Shown here piece after piece: positions 7,452-16,905 of a stretch of 64,000 nucleotides of DNA. The position numbers and the translations under genes are program-made. The stretch spans positions 1-64,000 of the forward strand of contig JAKPDO010000017.1 in assembly GCA_029552545.1 (NCBI GenBank). Reading direction: 5' to 3'. A model generated the notes under the pieces. That model was not told the DNA's origin. It searched no databases and saw only the letters and a program-made list of their open reading frames with translations. Within the stretch, counting starts at the first letter, position 1. Every line of letters begins with the position of its first letter. Source of the stretch: Planctomycetota bacterium. GTDB taxonomy: Bacteria > Planctomycetota > Phycisphaerae > Sedimentisphaerales > Anaerohalosphaeraceae.

Positions 7452-8561
7452 ATGGCCAAGAAACGCACCTCTATCCCGACGGTCCGCGAGATAGCCAGCC
7501 ACTGCGGAGTCAGCAACGCCACCGTCAGCCGTGTTTTGAACGGCAATTATTCCAACGGTTTTTCCGTCCGTGAGGAAGTGCGTCAGCTGATTACCCAGAT
7601 GGCGGAGGAACTGGGGTATCGGCCCAATCTGGCGGCCAAGAATCTGGTCAAACGTCAAACCAAAATCATCAGCATCATCGGCTACAATACCGTATTCGGC
7701 TGGCCGAGCAATATTTACCAGCTGACGACGGAAGAGGCGGTTCGGACGCTCCAGGACCATCAGTACGATGTGTGCTCGACGGCCCCGAATCTGCTGCGGG
7801 ATGATACGGAACTGCCGCCCTGGCGTGTGGACGGGATTATCGTGATTCAGGAATGCTCGCCGCGGACCATTGAGGAGATGGAGAAAATCCGTCTGCCCTA
7901 TGTGGTTATCAACGGCCCCCGCGGACCGATGGGCTCGTCTGTGATTCCGGATGACCCCGAGGCCACTCGGGAAGCGATTCGGTATCTGTACGAACTGGGA
8001 CACCGGCGGATTGCCTATGCCGGACCAACCCCGCAGCACCGCAGGCATTTCAGTATTGAGGAGCGGCATCGGACCTATCTGGAGGAGCTCCAGCAGCGCA
8101 AGCTGGACAGCATCAGCGGTCATGAGAAGGTTTTCGAGGACGGGGCTGCGTTTCTGAAGCATGCGGTACTGGAGGAGAAGGCGACGGCGATTCTGGCGTA
8201 TGACCACGTGGTGGCCCTGAAGATTCTGCATGATGCGCCGACGCTGAATATTTCGATTCCGGAGCAGGTGAGCCTGATGTGCTTTAACGATGAATACCTG
8301 TGCGATATCGTCAAGCCGGCCCTGACGACGATTGGAGCGCCATCGCGGGAGATGGGCAAGCTGGCGGCTCAGCTGCTGCTGCGTCAGATTGAACTGCCGC
8401 CGGAGGAGCGAAGCGGGCAGACCGTCAAACTCAAACAGCATCTGATTATTCGTTCCTCGACCAGCCGGCCCTGGGGCGCCGAAAGAGCGGAGGGGTCGGG
8501 CTGTCTGGAAACGCGGCTGAGCGGATATGACGAAGAAGTGCTGCCCACACAGCCGAAATAA
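7452..8561 (+). CDS. LacI-family transcriptional regulator
   Basis: A 369-residue LacI/GalR regulator. The N-terminal helix-turn-helix and hinge helix are clear: TVREIASHCGVSNATVSRVL (about 10-29), then LGYRPNLAAKNLVKR. The rest is a periplasmic-binding-protein-like effector domain, including LGHRRIAYAG and the C-terminal TTIGAPSREMGKLAAQLLL. Two perfect operators lie in its own control region and a third at the promoter of the GH30 gene, with a degenerate one at GH3. The simplest reading is an autoregulated repressor of the xylan genes, released by a xylo-oligosaccharide or related sugar. The effector is not identifiable; about 30 extra C-terminal residues exceed the usual family end. Confidence 0.92.
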   Translation: MAKKRTSIPTVREIASHCGVSNATVSRVLNGNYSNGFSVREEVRQLITQMAEELGYRPNLAAKNLVKRQTKIISIIGYNTVFGWPSNIYQLTTEEAVRTLQDHQYDVCSTAPNLLRDDTELPPWRVDGIIVIQECSPRTIEEMEKIRLPYVVINGPRGPMGSSVIPDDPEATREAIRYLYELGHRRIAYAGPTPQHRRHFSIEERHRTYLEELQQRKLDSISGHEKVFEDGAAFLKHAVLEEKATAILAYDHVVALKILHDAPTLNISIPEQVSLMCFNDEYLCDIVKPALTTIGAPSREMGKLAAQLLLRQIELPPEERSGQTVKLKQHLIIRSSTSRPWGAERAEGSGCLETRLSGYDEEVLPTQPK

Positions 8562-8662
8562 AAGGGTCTGCAAAATTCTCAATATTCGGGTATGGAAACC
8601 GAAACGGAAGACGGGTGTCAGGGAAGAAGAAAGGAAGATAAGAGACTGAAAGCGGAGGCATT

Positions 8663-9862
8663 ATGAAGAAGAGAAGAGGAGTTGCAATTCTATTCTTGTG
8701 TCTGGCGATGTCGGGGGCGGCCCGAGCGGTCGAAATCATCAATATTGACATCAATAATTACGGCAATGACAGCGCCTATTCAGGGCCTGGCGCCGCGGCA
8801 GGCCGTACGGACTGGATTCCCTTCTACGGCGGCTGGGGCATTGCCGTGGGCTCTCAGCGTTCGGCGAATCTGGTCAATCAGGGAGCCGGAGCCGCCGCCA
8901 GCACGTATGCCGAGCAGATTTGGATCGGCGATGACGGCCGCGGACACGGCTATATCACCGGCGCCGGCAGCGGGCTGATGGATGACGGGTTTGTCAACAC
9001 AGGCGGAGCCGGCGGACTGAATGACCCGAACATCGCCTTTATGGGCGAAGGGGCCTACGGCGGAACGTTTGACCTGATTGTGTACGGAAGCCAGGCGGGC
9101 ACCTTTACGCTGGCGGACGGCAATGACATTCTGGCCAGCAAGTCCGTTACGGGCGGGGTGCCGTCGGGCTTTGTCGAAGGCGGCAACTATGTGGTGTTTC
9201 AGAATGTGACGCTGGGCCAACCGAATATGATTCGGCTGTACTATACGAACGTCATCAACGGCCTTCAGCTTGTCAGCCGAAAGACACCCGTGACGATTGA
9301 GCCCTCTTCCGACCCGAATGACAATCTGATTGACGCCCGCAATTATGACGTGGCGTTTGATACGAATGCCCGGGGCGGCGAAATCACGATTTATGGGCCG
9401 GATTTGGGCAACTATGTCCATTACCTGGACACGGGCGAATATATGATTTATGACCTGTATGTCCCGCAGGAATCGCAGGGCAAGTATCTGCTGTCAGCGG
9501 ATTTTGTAACGTACTGGGGAGCAGCGGGTCTGAATCTGTATCTGGACAACAAACCTCTGGGCTCTCTGACACAAACTCAGCACCAGGAGGACTCGACCAT
9601 ATACCGGTCCCTGGAAGACCTTCCGGTCAATCTGTTTGCAGGCATTCACGAACTGAAATGGGCCAATACGCAGCTGTACTTTGATGTGGTTCGGCTGCGT
9701 CTGACGTATGAGGGGCCGATTTCTCTGGATAACTGCAGCGATGTCTATCTGTATGAACTGGAGCCGGCGGGCGACCTGAACCAGGACTGCCGAGTAGATT
9801 TGGAGGATTTGTCGGTTTTGGTCAACAACTGGCTGGTCAATTATGACCCTGAGGCGCAGTAA
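8663..9862 (+). CDS. Secreted protein with C-terminal half-dockerin motif, putative carbohydrate binding
   Basis: A 399-residue exported protein with signal peptide KKRRGVAILFLCLAMSGAARA. The body has no motif I can name with certainty. Residues about 225-355 (DVAFDTNARGGEITIYG, YDLYVPQESQG, GIHELKWANTQLYFDVVRLRL) look like a carbohydrate-binding-module-like beta-sandwich. The C-terminus has GDLNQDCRVDLEDLSVL then NNWL, one EF-hand-like dockerin half repeat as in three other proteins of this window. The ATG is preceded by GCGGAGG. It lies directly downstream of the LacI gene on the same strand and opens the xylan locus, suggesting a surface-associated glycan-binding role. Confidence 0.65.
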   Translation: MKKRRGVAILFLCLAMSGAARAVEIINIDINNYGNDSAYSGPGAAAGRTDWIPFYGGWGIAVGSQRSANLVNQGAGAAASTYAEQIWIGDDGRGHGYITGAGSGLMDDGFVNTGGAGGLNDPNIAFMGEGAYGGTFDLIVYGSQAGTFTLADGNDILASKSVTGGVPSGFVEGGNYVVFQNVTLGQPNMIRLYYTNVINGLQLVSRKTPVTIEPSSDPNDNLIDARNYDVAFDTNARGGEITIYGPDLGNYVHYLDTGEYMIYDLYVPQESQGKYLLSADFVTYWGAAGLNLYLDNKPLGSLTQTQHQEDSTIYRSLEDLPVNLFAGIHELKWANTQLYFDVVRLRLTYEGPISLDNCSDVYLYELEPAGDLNQDCRVDLEDLSVLVNNWLVNYDPEAQ

Positions 9863-9910
9863 AACGGCGGAGTGTGACGGGAACCTTATTCGAAGAAGAG
9901 GAGATAACCG

Positions 9911-11440
9911 ATGAGCAATCGAATGAAGACAGTTACGGCTTTTTGTGCGGCCCTGCTGATGCTGGCGGCCGCACCGACTTATGCGGTGGTAATCGGAGAT
10001 TGGGAAGGGACACCGGACGGATGGATTGACTGGGGAAATAAGGAATCGGTTGATTCGGCCAACAATATGCCGTCGAAATATCAGTATGCCTCGATTGGAG
10101 CCACACGCGGCAGTCAAAGCTTGAAAGTGATACAGTCCGGATGGGGCCAGAGCTTGTCGATTCAGCTGAACGCCGAGCAGCGTGCGGCTTTTATGGCCGG
10201 CGAGAAATTTTCGATTGATATGACGGTGGCAGCCAATGACGGAAGCATCACGGGCGGTTATACACAGATTCATACCGTTTATATGAATGCACCGGGACCC
10301 GGCTTTACGGCCGTAGTGACGGACGCGCCGCTGAACTTTTACTGGTGGTCGGGCTCGCCGCAGCGGACCCAGACGCTCGTGGTGGATTATAAGGCGTTTC
10401 GAGACCAGATTACCAGCCCGGACTATATTGAGATTGTTTTGGCCCTGAACACGGGCGGCGGCGCCCCGCCGGAGATGTATTTTGACAATGCACAGATTAT
10501 TCTTCCGCAGACGTACGAAGAACTGGTTCGGCAGGATAATCCGGTGCTGTATCTGAAGTTTGATAAAATCCCGCTGGCGGATTCGTCGCCGAACAACTAC
10601 TGGGTGCAGCAGCGTACCGGGGCAAGTCTGGCTGCCAACATCGGTATGGGGAATGCCATTTATCTGAACGGCACCTCCAGCGGCTGTGTGGCCGCCTCCA
10701 AAATCAATAATCCGAGCTGGGGCGGAACCTACGGGGACCAGTATTCTTTTGCCCCGAATGACATTACGTTTGAGTTCTGGGCCAAGATTGAAATGATGGA
10801 ACAGTACGGGATGTTCTTCCAGCAGATCGGCCCTTACACCCGAGAAGATTTTGCTCCGGGCTTTGGACAGGCGGGACCGGCCGCAAATACGCTGGGCAAT
10901 CTTCGAATTCTGAATGGTACAACGGATGCCAACGATCTGGATTTCTGGTATCCGGGGACGGCGACCCCCTCTGACGGCGGATGGCACCATTATGTGGTGA
11001 CTTACGACGAAGGGTACGGCGGCAATCCGGACCAGATGCAGATTCAGCTGTTCCTGGACGGGCAATTGGTCGGCTCCACGGTGGTTGGACAGACGGGTCT
11101 GCCGGCCCGGCTGGGACCGGAACAGGACCATCTGGTCATCGGCGGAGAAAACAACCGGGGATACATTTATAACGTTTTCAAGGGGTGGATGGATGAATTT
11201 GCCATCTATGCCGGTGTGCTCAGTTCAGAGCGCGTAGCGGCTCACTATGCCCAGGGTCGGCTGGAAATCGAGCCGCAAAACTGCGAGCAGGTCTTCCAGC
11301 GGGGCCAGGGTCTGGCGGGCGACTTCAACCGTGACTGTATGATTGACCTGAATGACTTTGTGTATATTGCTCAGTCGTGGCTGGTGTGCAATGACCCGCA
11401 GCTGTTCGGGTCGGACCCGCTCTGTGAGCCGACGTGGTAA
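9911..11440 (+). CDS. Secreted LamG-domain protein with C-terminal half-dockerin
   Basis: A 509-residue exported protein (leader ends at TYAVV). Residues about 25-195 form a module starting VIGDWEGTPDGWIDWG that is clearly paralogous to the next gene: both have SIGATRGSQS or the like, NFYWWSGSPQRTQTL and LALNTGGGAPPEMYFDNAQ. A LamG/concanavalin-like domain follows (LYLKFDKIPLADSS, FTFEFWAKIE-type strand, GGWHHYVVTYD, GWMDEFAIY). The C-terminus is a half-dockerin, GDFNRDCMIDLNDFVYIAQSWL. It probably binds polysaccharide at the cell surface. No catalytic residues are evident. The strong terminator at 11456 ends the unit. Confidence 0.78.
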   Translation: MSNRMKTVTAFCAALLMLAAAPTYAVVIGDWEGTPDGWIDWGNKESVDSANNMPSKYQYASIGATRGSQSLKVIQSGWGQSLSIQLNAEQRAAFMAGEKFSIDMTVAANDGSITGGYTQIHTVYMNAPGPGFTAVVTDAPLNFYWWSGSPQRTQTLVVDYKAFRDQITSPDYIEIVLALNTGGGAPPEMYFDNAQIILPQTYEELVRQDNPVLYLKFDKIPLADSSPNNYWVQQRTGASLAANIGMGNAIYLNGTSSGCVAASKINNPSWGGTYGDQYSFAPNDITFEFWAKIEMMEQYGMFFQQIGPYTREDFAPGFGQAGPAANTLGNLRILNGTTDANDLDFWYPGTATPSDGGWHHYVVTYDEGYGGNPDQMQIQLFLDGQLVGSTVVGQTGLPARLGPEQDHLVIGGENNRGYIYNVFKGWMDEFAIYAGVLSSERVAAHYAQGRLEIEPQNCEQVFQRGQGLAGDFNRDCMIDLNDFVYIAQSWLVCNDPQLFGSDPLCEPTW

Positions 11441-11455
11441 TCCGAAAGAAAAACG

Positions 11456-11485
11456 GGAGCCGGTCTTAACGGGCCGGCTCCTTTT
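11456..11485 (+). terminator. Rho-independent terminator
   Basis: GGAGCCGG (11456-11463) pairs with CCGGCTCC (11474-11481) followed by TTTT, 16 bases after the LamG/dockerin stop codon. Confidence 0.85.
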
Positions 11486-11582
11486 CCGAGCGTGTCGAAG
11501 TGTGTGAGATGCAGTAGAACCGAGCCCTGAGGCGCAGGGCAAAAGAGAACGAGAACAAGAAACTGTTTTTGGAGGAAGGAAA

Positions 11583-12236
11583 ATGAACAAGTGGATTGCT
11601 TTGGTTTTAGCCGGGCTGATGCTCGGTGTACAGGCCCCGGCCCTGGTCATCGGCAACTGGGAATCGATGCCCAACAGCGGGGACGGCTGGATTGACTGGG
11701 GACAGGGACAGGTTCCGATTGAAACGCTGCCGGCCAAATACAGCGCCAGCACCATCGGTGCAACGCTGGGCAGCCAGAGTCTCCGCGTGGACCAGTCGGG
11801 CTGGGCGCAGGCCCTTTCGATCAAACTGAACGCGGCTCAGCGTGCGGCGTTTATGAGCAGCTCGACATTCTCAATCGATATGACGGTGCGGGCCAATGAC
11901 GGAACCATTTCGGGCGGATACACCCAGATTTATATGGTGTATATGAATGCCCAGGGTGCCGGCTGGCAGTCGGTAAGCGGGGCCACACCGCTGAATTTCT
12001 ACTGGTGGCCCGGCTCTCCGCAGCGGACCCAGACGCTCAGCGTGGATTACAGTGCGTATCGGGCTCAGGTTACGCCGAATCCCGGCTGGGTTGAAATCAT
12101 TCTGGCGCTGAATACCGGCGGCGGCGCTCCGACGGATATGTATTTTGACAACGCTCAGCTGACCGGCGTTCCGGAACCGGCTACGCTGGCCCTGCTGGCA
12201 GCGGGTGCCCTGCTGAGCATTCGGAAGCGGAAATAA
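11583..12236 (+). CDS. PEP-CTERM surface protein paralogous to the upstream LamG protein's N-terminal module
   Basis: A 217-residue exported protein: signal peptide to VQAPALV, then the same about 175-residue module found at the N-terminus of the 9911-11440 product (WESMPNSGDGWIDWG, STIGATLGSQSLRV, NFYWWPGSPQRTQTL, LALNTGGGAP). It ends with a canonical PEP-CTERM sorting signal, VPEPATLALLAAGALLS plus RKRK, the target of exosortase-type processing. The ATG has GGAGGAAGGAA just upstream. It is framed by terminators at 11456 and 12259, so it is probably its own transcription unit. The module's ligand is unknown. Confidence 0.85.
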   Translation: MNKWIALVLAGLMLGVQAPALVIGNWESMPNSGDGWIDWGQGQVPIETLPAKYSASTIGATLGSQSLRVDQSGWAQALSIKLNAAQRAAFMSSSTFSIDMTVRANDGTISGGYTQIYMVYMNAQGAGWQSVSGATPLNFYWWPGSPQRTQTLSVDYSAYRAQVTPNPGWVEIILALNTGGGAPTDMYFDNAQLTGVPEPATLALLAAGALLSIRKRK

Positions 12237-12258
12237 GCAGTTCGAGATTTCGAACAGA

Positions 12259-12307
12259 ACGGCGGCCCGGACAAAGCGGGAGGGCCGAATTCCGGGCCGC
12301 CGTCTTT
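12259..12307 (+). terminator. Rho-independent terminator
   Basis: ACGGCGGCCCGG (12259-12270) pairs perfectly with CCGGGCCGCCGT (12292-12303), followed by CTTT. It closes the PEP-CTERM gene. Confidence 0.85.
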
Positions 12308-12389
12308 GAACAAAAGGCCCTGCAAGCGGGCCGATGAAAAAATCTATACGGTACCAAACGAAGAGACAGAGAGAGAGAAGAGAACCATT

Positions 12390-13196
12390 ATGAAAACCAA
12401 AAAGGCCTTTACATTAATTGAGCTGCTGGTGGTCATCGCCATCATCGGACTGCTGCTGGCCATCGTGATGCCTGCCCTCCGGCGAGCGAAAGAGTACGGG
12501 ATGCGCGTTCTGTGCAGCAACAACCTGAAATCCATCGGGACAGCCAACCAGGTGTACGCGAACGAATACAAAGGGGCGTATGTGCCGCTGTGCTACAAGA
12601 CCTCCCCGACCAGCGCCTGGCGTGTGGACTGGATTCGCAACGACGGATTTCGGGCGATTCTGGATGTGGAGAGTCTGCGAAGCAGCGAAGAGCCCCGCTA
12701 CTACGGCATTCCGAGAAAACTGATGTGCCCGGCGGACAAAATCAGCAAGAATCTGGCCAATGTGAGCAGTCAGGGAGTTTTAACCAGTTATGCGATGAAT
12801 TCGACCGAATGGGGCGGCTTTGACTACATCAACAACCCGACGTACAACTTGTATATAGGCCATACCATCCGGACGATGACCCTGCCGGCGGAACGGCTGG
12901 CATTCATTGACGGGATTGACTGGTGGACCCACTGGTATTCCGCAGACCCTGCCAGAGGGTGGAACCTGGCCGGTCAATTGTCCATTGATGAATACAAGAG
13001 CCAGTACAATCTGCATGGACCAGTGATTTACCGTCACAGCGAAGGGGCCAATGTCGCTTTTTACGACGGCCATGTAGAGTCGTTCCGCAAAGAAGATTTG
13101 TTTGTCCGGGAAGATTATGAGAAAAAGCCCCAGCGGCCGGGAATGTGGGTGATGAACCTGCCGTTGTTTTATGAACGCAATCCCGGGTCAAAGTGA
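12390..13196 (+). CDS. Prepilin-type protein with H-X9-DG motif
   Basis: A 268-residue type IV pilin/type II secretion pseudopilin-like protein. The N-terminus KAFTLIELLVVIAIIGLLL is a class III prepilin signal with methylation Glu, with cleavage expected before the Phe. After the hydrophobic helix comes the ALRRAKEYGMRVLCSNNLKSIG segment and, near the C-terminus, HSEGANVAFYDGHVE, the H-X9-DG motif of the large family expanded in Planctomycetota. I place the start at ATG 12390 because the longer frame from 12306 lies in the preceding terminator and puts a charged stretch before the prepilin signal. Its role in a glycan locus may be surface display or secretion; this is inferred. Confidence 0.88.
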   Translation: MKTKKAFTLIELLVVIAIIGLLLAIVMPALRRAKEYGMRVLCSNNLKSIGTANQVYANEYKGAYVPLCYKTSPTSAWRVDWIRNDGFRAILDVESLRSSEEPRYYGIPRKLMCPADKISKNLANVSSQGVLTSYAMNSTEWGGFDYINNPTYNLYIGHTIRTMTLPAERLAFIDGIDWWTHWYSADPARGWNLAGQLSIDEYKSQYNLHGPVIYRHSEGANVAFYDGHVESFRKEDLFVREDYEKKPQRPGMWVMNLPLFYERNPGSK

Positions 13197-13273
13197 GCCG
13201 GCACCCCCAACCCGCCGGGAGGCCTGTTCGGGCGGCCGAGTCTCTTTGACGGTATCGTATGGTGAAATGCTGA

Positions 13274-13302
13274 GGGCCTGTGAAAAACAGGCCCCTTTTT
13301 TT
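13274..13302 (+). terminator. Rho-independent terminator
   Basis: GGGCCTG (13274-13280) pairs with CAGGCCC (13288-13294), followed by a run of T residues to 13302. It lies between the prepilin-type gene and GH67. Confidence 0.85.
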
Positions 13303-13322
13303 GACATCAGGAGCCCGAAAGA

Positions 13323-15431
13323 ATGCAAAGAAGGAGAAAAACAGCGTTTTGGCTTGCGGTCATCGGATGGATGCTGACGGCCTCCTGCAGCCGGGCGGAC
13401 GACGGCAGCCGATTGTGGCTGCGGTATGACCTGCTCGAAGAACCGCTGCGAAGTCAATATCAGCAACGGATTCGGGAACTGGTGATTCCTTCGACCAATG
13501 TGTTCGGTGCCGTTCGGGAGGAACTGCTGGAGGGGTTGGGAGGGCTGCTGGGAGAAAAACCGGCTGTTCGTGAATCTGTTTCGCAAAACGGGGCTGTATG
13601 GATAGGGACGGCTCAAACGCTCCGGACGTATTCCTGCCCTGTCGATTTGTCCGAATTGCAGGAACTGGGGGAGGAAGGGTTCCTTATCCGTTCCGTCAAA
13701 ATAGACTCCAAGGATGTGATTGTGATTGCGGGCAATACGGAACGAGGCGTTTTGTACGGGGGGTTTTGTTTTCTGCGGCTTCTGCAGACCGGCCGGCCGA
13801 TTGACAATCTGTCTATCCGGGAAAAACCGCGGATAGCCCGCCGCCTCCTGAATCACTGGGACAATCTGGACGGCAGTGTCGAGCGCGGCTACGCCGGACG
13901 CTCTATCTGGAAATGGCAGGACCTTCCGGAACGGATAGACCCCCGGTACAAGATGTATGCCAGAGCCAACGCCTCTATCGGGATTAACGGGGCCGTACTG
14001 AACAACGTGAACGCTCAGCCGCAAATTTTGTCTGAAGCATATCTGAAAAAAACGGCGGCGATTGCCCAGGTGCTCCGTCCGTACGGCATCCGAGTCTATT
14101 TGAGCATCAGGTTTACCTCTCCGATGGAACTGGGAGGGCTTGGAACATGCGACCCGCTGGAGCCGGCCGTGCGGGACTGGTGGAAGAAAAAAGCCGAAGA
14201 AATCTACGCCCTGATTCCGGATTTTGGAGGATTCCTGGTCAAAGCGTATTCAGAAGGACAACCCGGGCCGCAGATGTACGGACGAACCCATGCGGACGGT
14301 GCCAATCTGCTGGCGGAGGCGCTGGCACCGTTCGGCGGGATTGTGATGTGGCGGTCGTTTGTGTACGACCTGACCATCGACAAAGACCGGGCCAAATGCG
14401 CGTACCTGGAGTTTGTGCCGCTGGACGGAAAATTTGCTCCGAATGTGCTGGTCCAGACCAAGAACGGCCCGATTGATTTCCAGCCGCGCGAGCCGTTTAA
14501 CCCGCTTTTTGGAGCGATGCCGAAAACGCCGCTGTTGCTCGAACTTCAGATTACACAGGAATACACAGGCCAGGCCAAGCATCTGGTCTATCTGGGGCCG
14601 CAGTGGAAAGAGGTTCTGGGGGCCGACACCTATGCCTACGGACCGGGAACCACGGTCGGCAGGATTGTGGACGGCTCGGCGGAGGGGCATACGCTCAGCG
14701 GAATCGCCGGGGTGTCGGGAATCGGGACGGATGTCAACTGGACGGGACACCCCTTCTCGCAGGCCAACTGGTATGCGTTCGGCCGGCTGGCCTGGGATTA
14801 TACGCTCTCGGCAGACACCATCGCCCGGGAGTGGATTCAGATGACCCTGACACGCGACCCGAAGACGGTCAACACCATTGCCGAAATGATGGCGGGCTCG
14901 TGGGAGGCCTGTGTGGATTATATGACGCCGCTGGGGCTGGCACACCTGATGGCGGAAGGCCACCACTACGGACCGGCGCCGGATTATGTCCACCCGGTAC
15001 GGCATGACTGGAGCTCCACCTATTATCATCGGGCAGACCAAAGCGGAATCGGATTTGACCGCAGCTCCAAAGGAAGCAATGCCGTCAGCCAATATCATCC
15101 GCCGCTGCGGGAACTCCTCGATGACCCGAAAACCTGTCCGGAAAAATATCTGCTGTGGTTTCATCATCTGCCGTGGGACCGGCGGATGAGCTCCGGACGG
15201 ACGCTCTGGGAGGAGATGCAGGCCCGCTATCAGCGCGGTGTGGAATACGTGGAACGGATGCAGCAGACCTGGAAAACACTGGAAGGCAAAATCGACCGGA
15301 CGATTTTCGATGAAGTGAGCCGCCGGCTGGCGCTGCAGGCAGACAATGCCCGGCAGTGGCGGGATGTCTGCTTAAACTATTTCGGGCATTTTGCAGCCGC
15401 ATCCATTGAAAAAAAGAACGCACAACAGTAA
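13323..15431 (+). CDS. Alpha-glucuronidase, GH67
   Basis: A 702-residue GH67 enzyme that releases (4-O-methyl)glucuronic acid from the non-reducing ends of glucuronoxylan oligosaccharides. Family features include RIARRLLNHWDNLDGSVERGYAG, ARANASIGINGAVLNNVN, LSIRFTSPMELGGLGTCDPL, FLVKAYSEGQPGPQMYGR, and the C-terminal HHYGPAPDYV and WFHHLPWD. The length is close to known enzymes. The N-terminus is a signal peptide ending LTASC, so it may be a lipoprotein or periplasmic. It is the first gene after the 13274 terminator and is followed by a sugar symporter and a GH10 xylanase in the same orientation, which fits a xylan operon. Confidence 0.93.
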   Translation: MQRRRKTAFWLAVIGWMLTASCSRADDGSRLWLRYDLLEEPLRSQYQQRIRELVIPSTNVFGAVREELLEGLGGLLGEKPAVRESVSQNGAVWIGTAQTLRTYSCPVDLSELQELGEEGFLIRSVKIDSKDVIVIAGNTERGVLYGGFCFLRLLQTGRPIDNLSIREKPRIARRLLNHWDNLDGSVERGYAGRSIWKWQDLPERIDPRYKMYARANASIGINGAVLNNVNAQPQILSEAYLKKTAAIAQVLRPYGIRVYLSIRFTSPMELGGLGTCDPLEPAVRDWWKKKAEEIYALIPDFGGFLVKAYSEGQPGPQMYGRTHADGANLLAEALAPFGGIVMWRSFVYDLTIDKDRAKCAYLEFVPLDGKFAPNVLVQTKNGPIDFQPREPFNPLFGAMPKTPLLLELQITQEYTGQAKHLVYLGPQWKEVLGADTYAYGPGTTVGRIVDGSAEGHTLSGIAGVSGIGTDVNWTGHPFSQANWYAFGRLAWDYTLSADTIAREWIQMTLTRDPKTVNTIAEMMAGSWEACVDYMTPLGLAHLMAEGHHYGPAPDYVHPVRHDWSSTYYHRADQSGIGFDRSSKGSNAVSQYHPPLRELLDDPKTCPEKYLLWFHHLPWDRRMSSGRTLWEEMQARYQRGVEYVERMQQTWKTLEGKIDRTIFDEVSRRLALQADNARQWRDVCLNYFGHFAAASIEKKNAQQ

Positions 15432-15465
15432 AGTCATAGAGCCGAAAACAACACAGGAGACTTTT

Positions 15466-16878
15466 ATGGAAAATGGAGTGAAAAAACTTTCAATCGGTGA
15501 AAAAATCGGCTACGGTCTGGGCGATGCGGCTTCCAATCTTTTTTTCCAGATTTTCATCATTTATCTGTCCTATTTTTACACAGACATCTTCGGGATTCCC
15601 GCCGCGGCGCTGGGAACAATGATGCTGGTGACTCGCATCTGGGACGCCGTGAATGACCCGATTATGGGGATGATTGCCGACCGGACCAATTCGCGATGGG
15701 GAAAATTCCGTCCGTGGCTGCTCTGGTGTGCAGTGCCGTTCGGCGTACTGGGGGTGTTGATGTTTACCACGCCGAATCTGGGACCGACGGGCAAACTGAT
15801 TTGGGCATATGTAACCTATACGGCGATGACGATGATTTATACGGCCATTAATGTGCCGTACTCCGCCCTGATGGGCGTCATCACGCCGGACTCGATGGAC
15901 CGAACGGTGGTGTCTTCCTTTCGGTTTGCCCTGGCCTTTGTGGGTACCTTCAGCGTTCAGCTGCTTCTGACAAGGATGGTGCGGTTCTTCGGCCAAGGCA
16001 ATGAAACCGTCGGATGGCAATGGGCGGCGGTCGTTTTCTCCTGCGCAGCCGTCATATTATTCCTGGTCACCTTCACCACAACTCGGGAACGAGTGCAGCC
16101 GCCCAAAGGCAAAAATCCGATTCTTCACGATGTAAAAGATTTGCTGACCAATATCCCCTGGCTCCTGATCGGCGGAGCAACCGTCTTTCAGCTGGCCTTT
16201 ATCGTCATGCGCGGCAGCTGCATCCCCTACTTCTTTAAATACTATATTCAGGACAGAGAAATCAGCTTGTTCGGAATGACCAAAATCATTCCTCATGACG
16301 ACCTGTCTTCTTACTACCTGATGGCCGGCACGGTATTCACGCTGGCGGGGGCGGTCCTGTCCAAATGGTTCAGCCTGCGGTTGGGCAAACCCCAGGCCTA
16401 TTTATTCTTTTTAATCCTTTGCGGTCTGTCCACAGCGGCCGTTTATTTTCTGGACCGGGATAACCTCGGGCTGCTGCTGATTCTGCAGCTGATTGCCTCC
16501 TTTTCGGTCGGGCCGGTCTCCGTGCTGCAATGGGCGATTTATACGGATACCGCCGATTATTCGGAGTGGAAGAACGGCCGGCGTGCGACGGCTTTGATTA
16601 TGGCCGCCTCGCTCTTTGCCCTGAAGATGGGGGTGGCTATCGGCGGAGCCCTGCTGGCATGGATTCTGGCGGCCTACGGATACAACGCAGAAAATGCGGA
16701 GCAGACCCCGACGGCCCTGACAGGCATTCGGATGAGCATGAGTCTTTATCCGTCGGTTTTCGCCTTTCTCGGAGCGGCCCTGATGCTCTTTTATCCGCTG
16801 AGCAACCAGCGGATGAAGCAGATTGAAAGCGACCTGATCGCACGTCGAAAACAATATGAAAGCCAATCGATTCAGTAA
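15466..16878 (+). CDS. GPH-family sugar:cation symporter
   Basis: A 470-residue inner-membrane transporter of the glycoside-pentoside-hexuronide family (MelB type) that imports a sugar with a cation. Visible features: SIGEKIGYGLGDAASNLFF at the N-terminus, RIWDAVNDPIMGMIADRTNSRWGKFRPWLLW (split here across helices 2-3 and loop), about 12 hydrophobic segments, and a cytoplasmic basic tail. The start at 15466 follows AGGAGA with 5 bases between; a longer frame from 15391 would overlap the GH67 gene. It lies between GH67 and GH10, so xylo-oligosaccharides or aldouronic acids are the likely cargo. Confidence 0.9.
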   Translation: MENGVKKLSIGEKIGYGLGDAASNLFFQIFIIYLSYFYTDIFGIPAAALGTMMLVTRIWDAVNDPIMGMIADRTNSRWGKFRPWLLWCAVPFGVLGVLMFTTPNLGPTGKLIWAYVTYTAMTMIYTAINVPYSALMGVITPDSMDRTVVSSFRFALAFVGTFSVQLLLTRMVRFFGQGNETVGWQWAAVVFSCAAVILFLVTFTTTRERVQPPKGKNPILHDVKDLLTNIPWLLIGGATVFQLAFIVMRGSCIPYFFKYYIQDREISLFGMTKIIPHDDLSSYYLMAGTVFTLAGAVLSKWFSLRLGKPQAYLFFLILCGLSTAAVYFLDRDNLGLLLILQLIASFSVGPVSVLQWAIYTDTADYSEWKNGRRATALIMAASLFALKMGVAIGGALLAWILAAYGYNAENAEQTPTALTGIRMSMSLYPSVFAFLGAALMLFYPLSNQRMKQIESDLIARRKQYESQSIQ

Positions 16879-16905
16879 CGTTGTGCAATGGAAAGGAATC
16901 AGCCA

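Noticed and set aside
9494..11131. 545-residue minus-strand frame opposite the LamG protein
   Set aside because: No motif and opposite to a protein with clear signal peptide and LamG domain.
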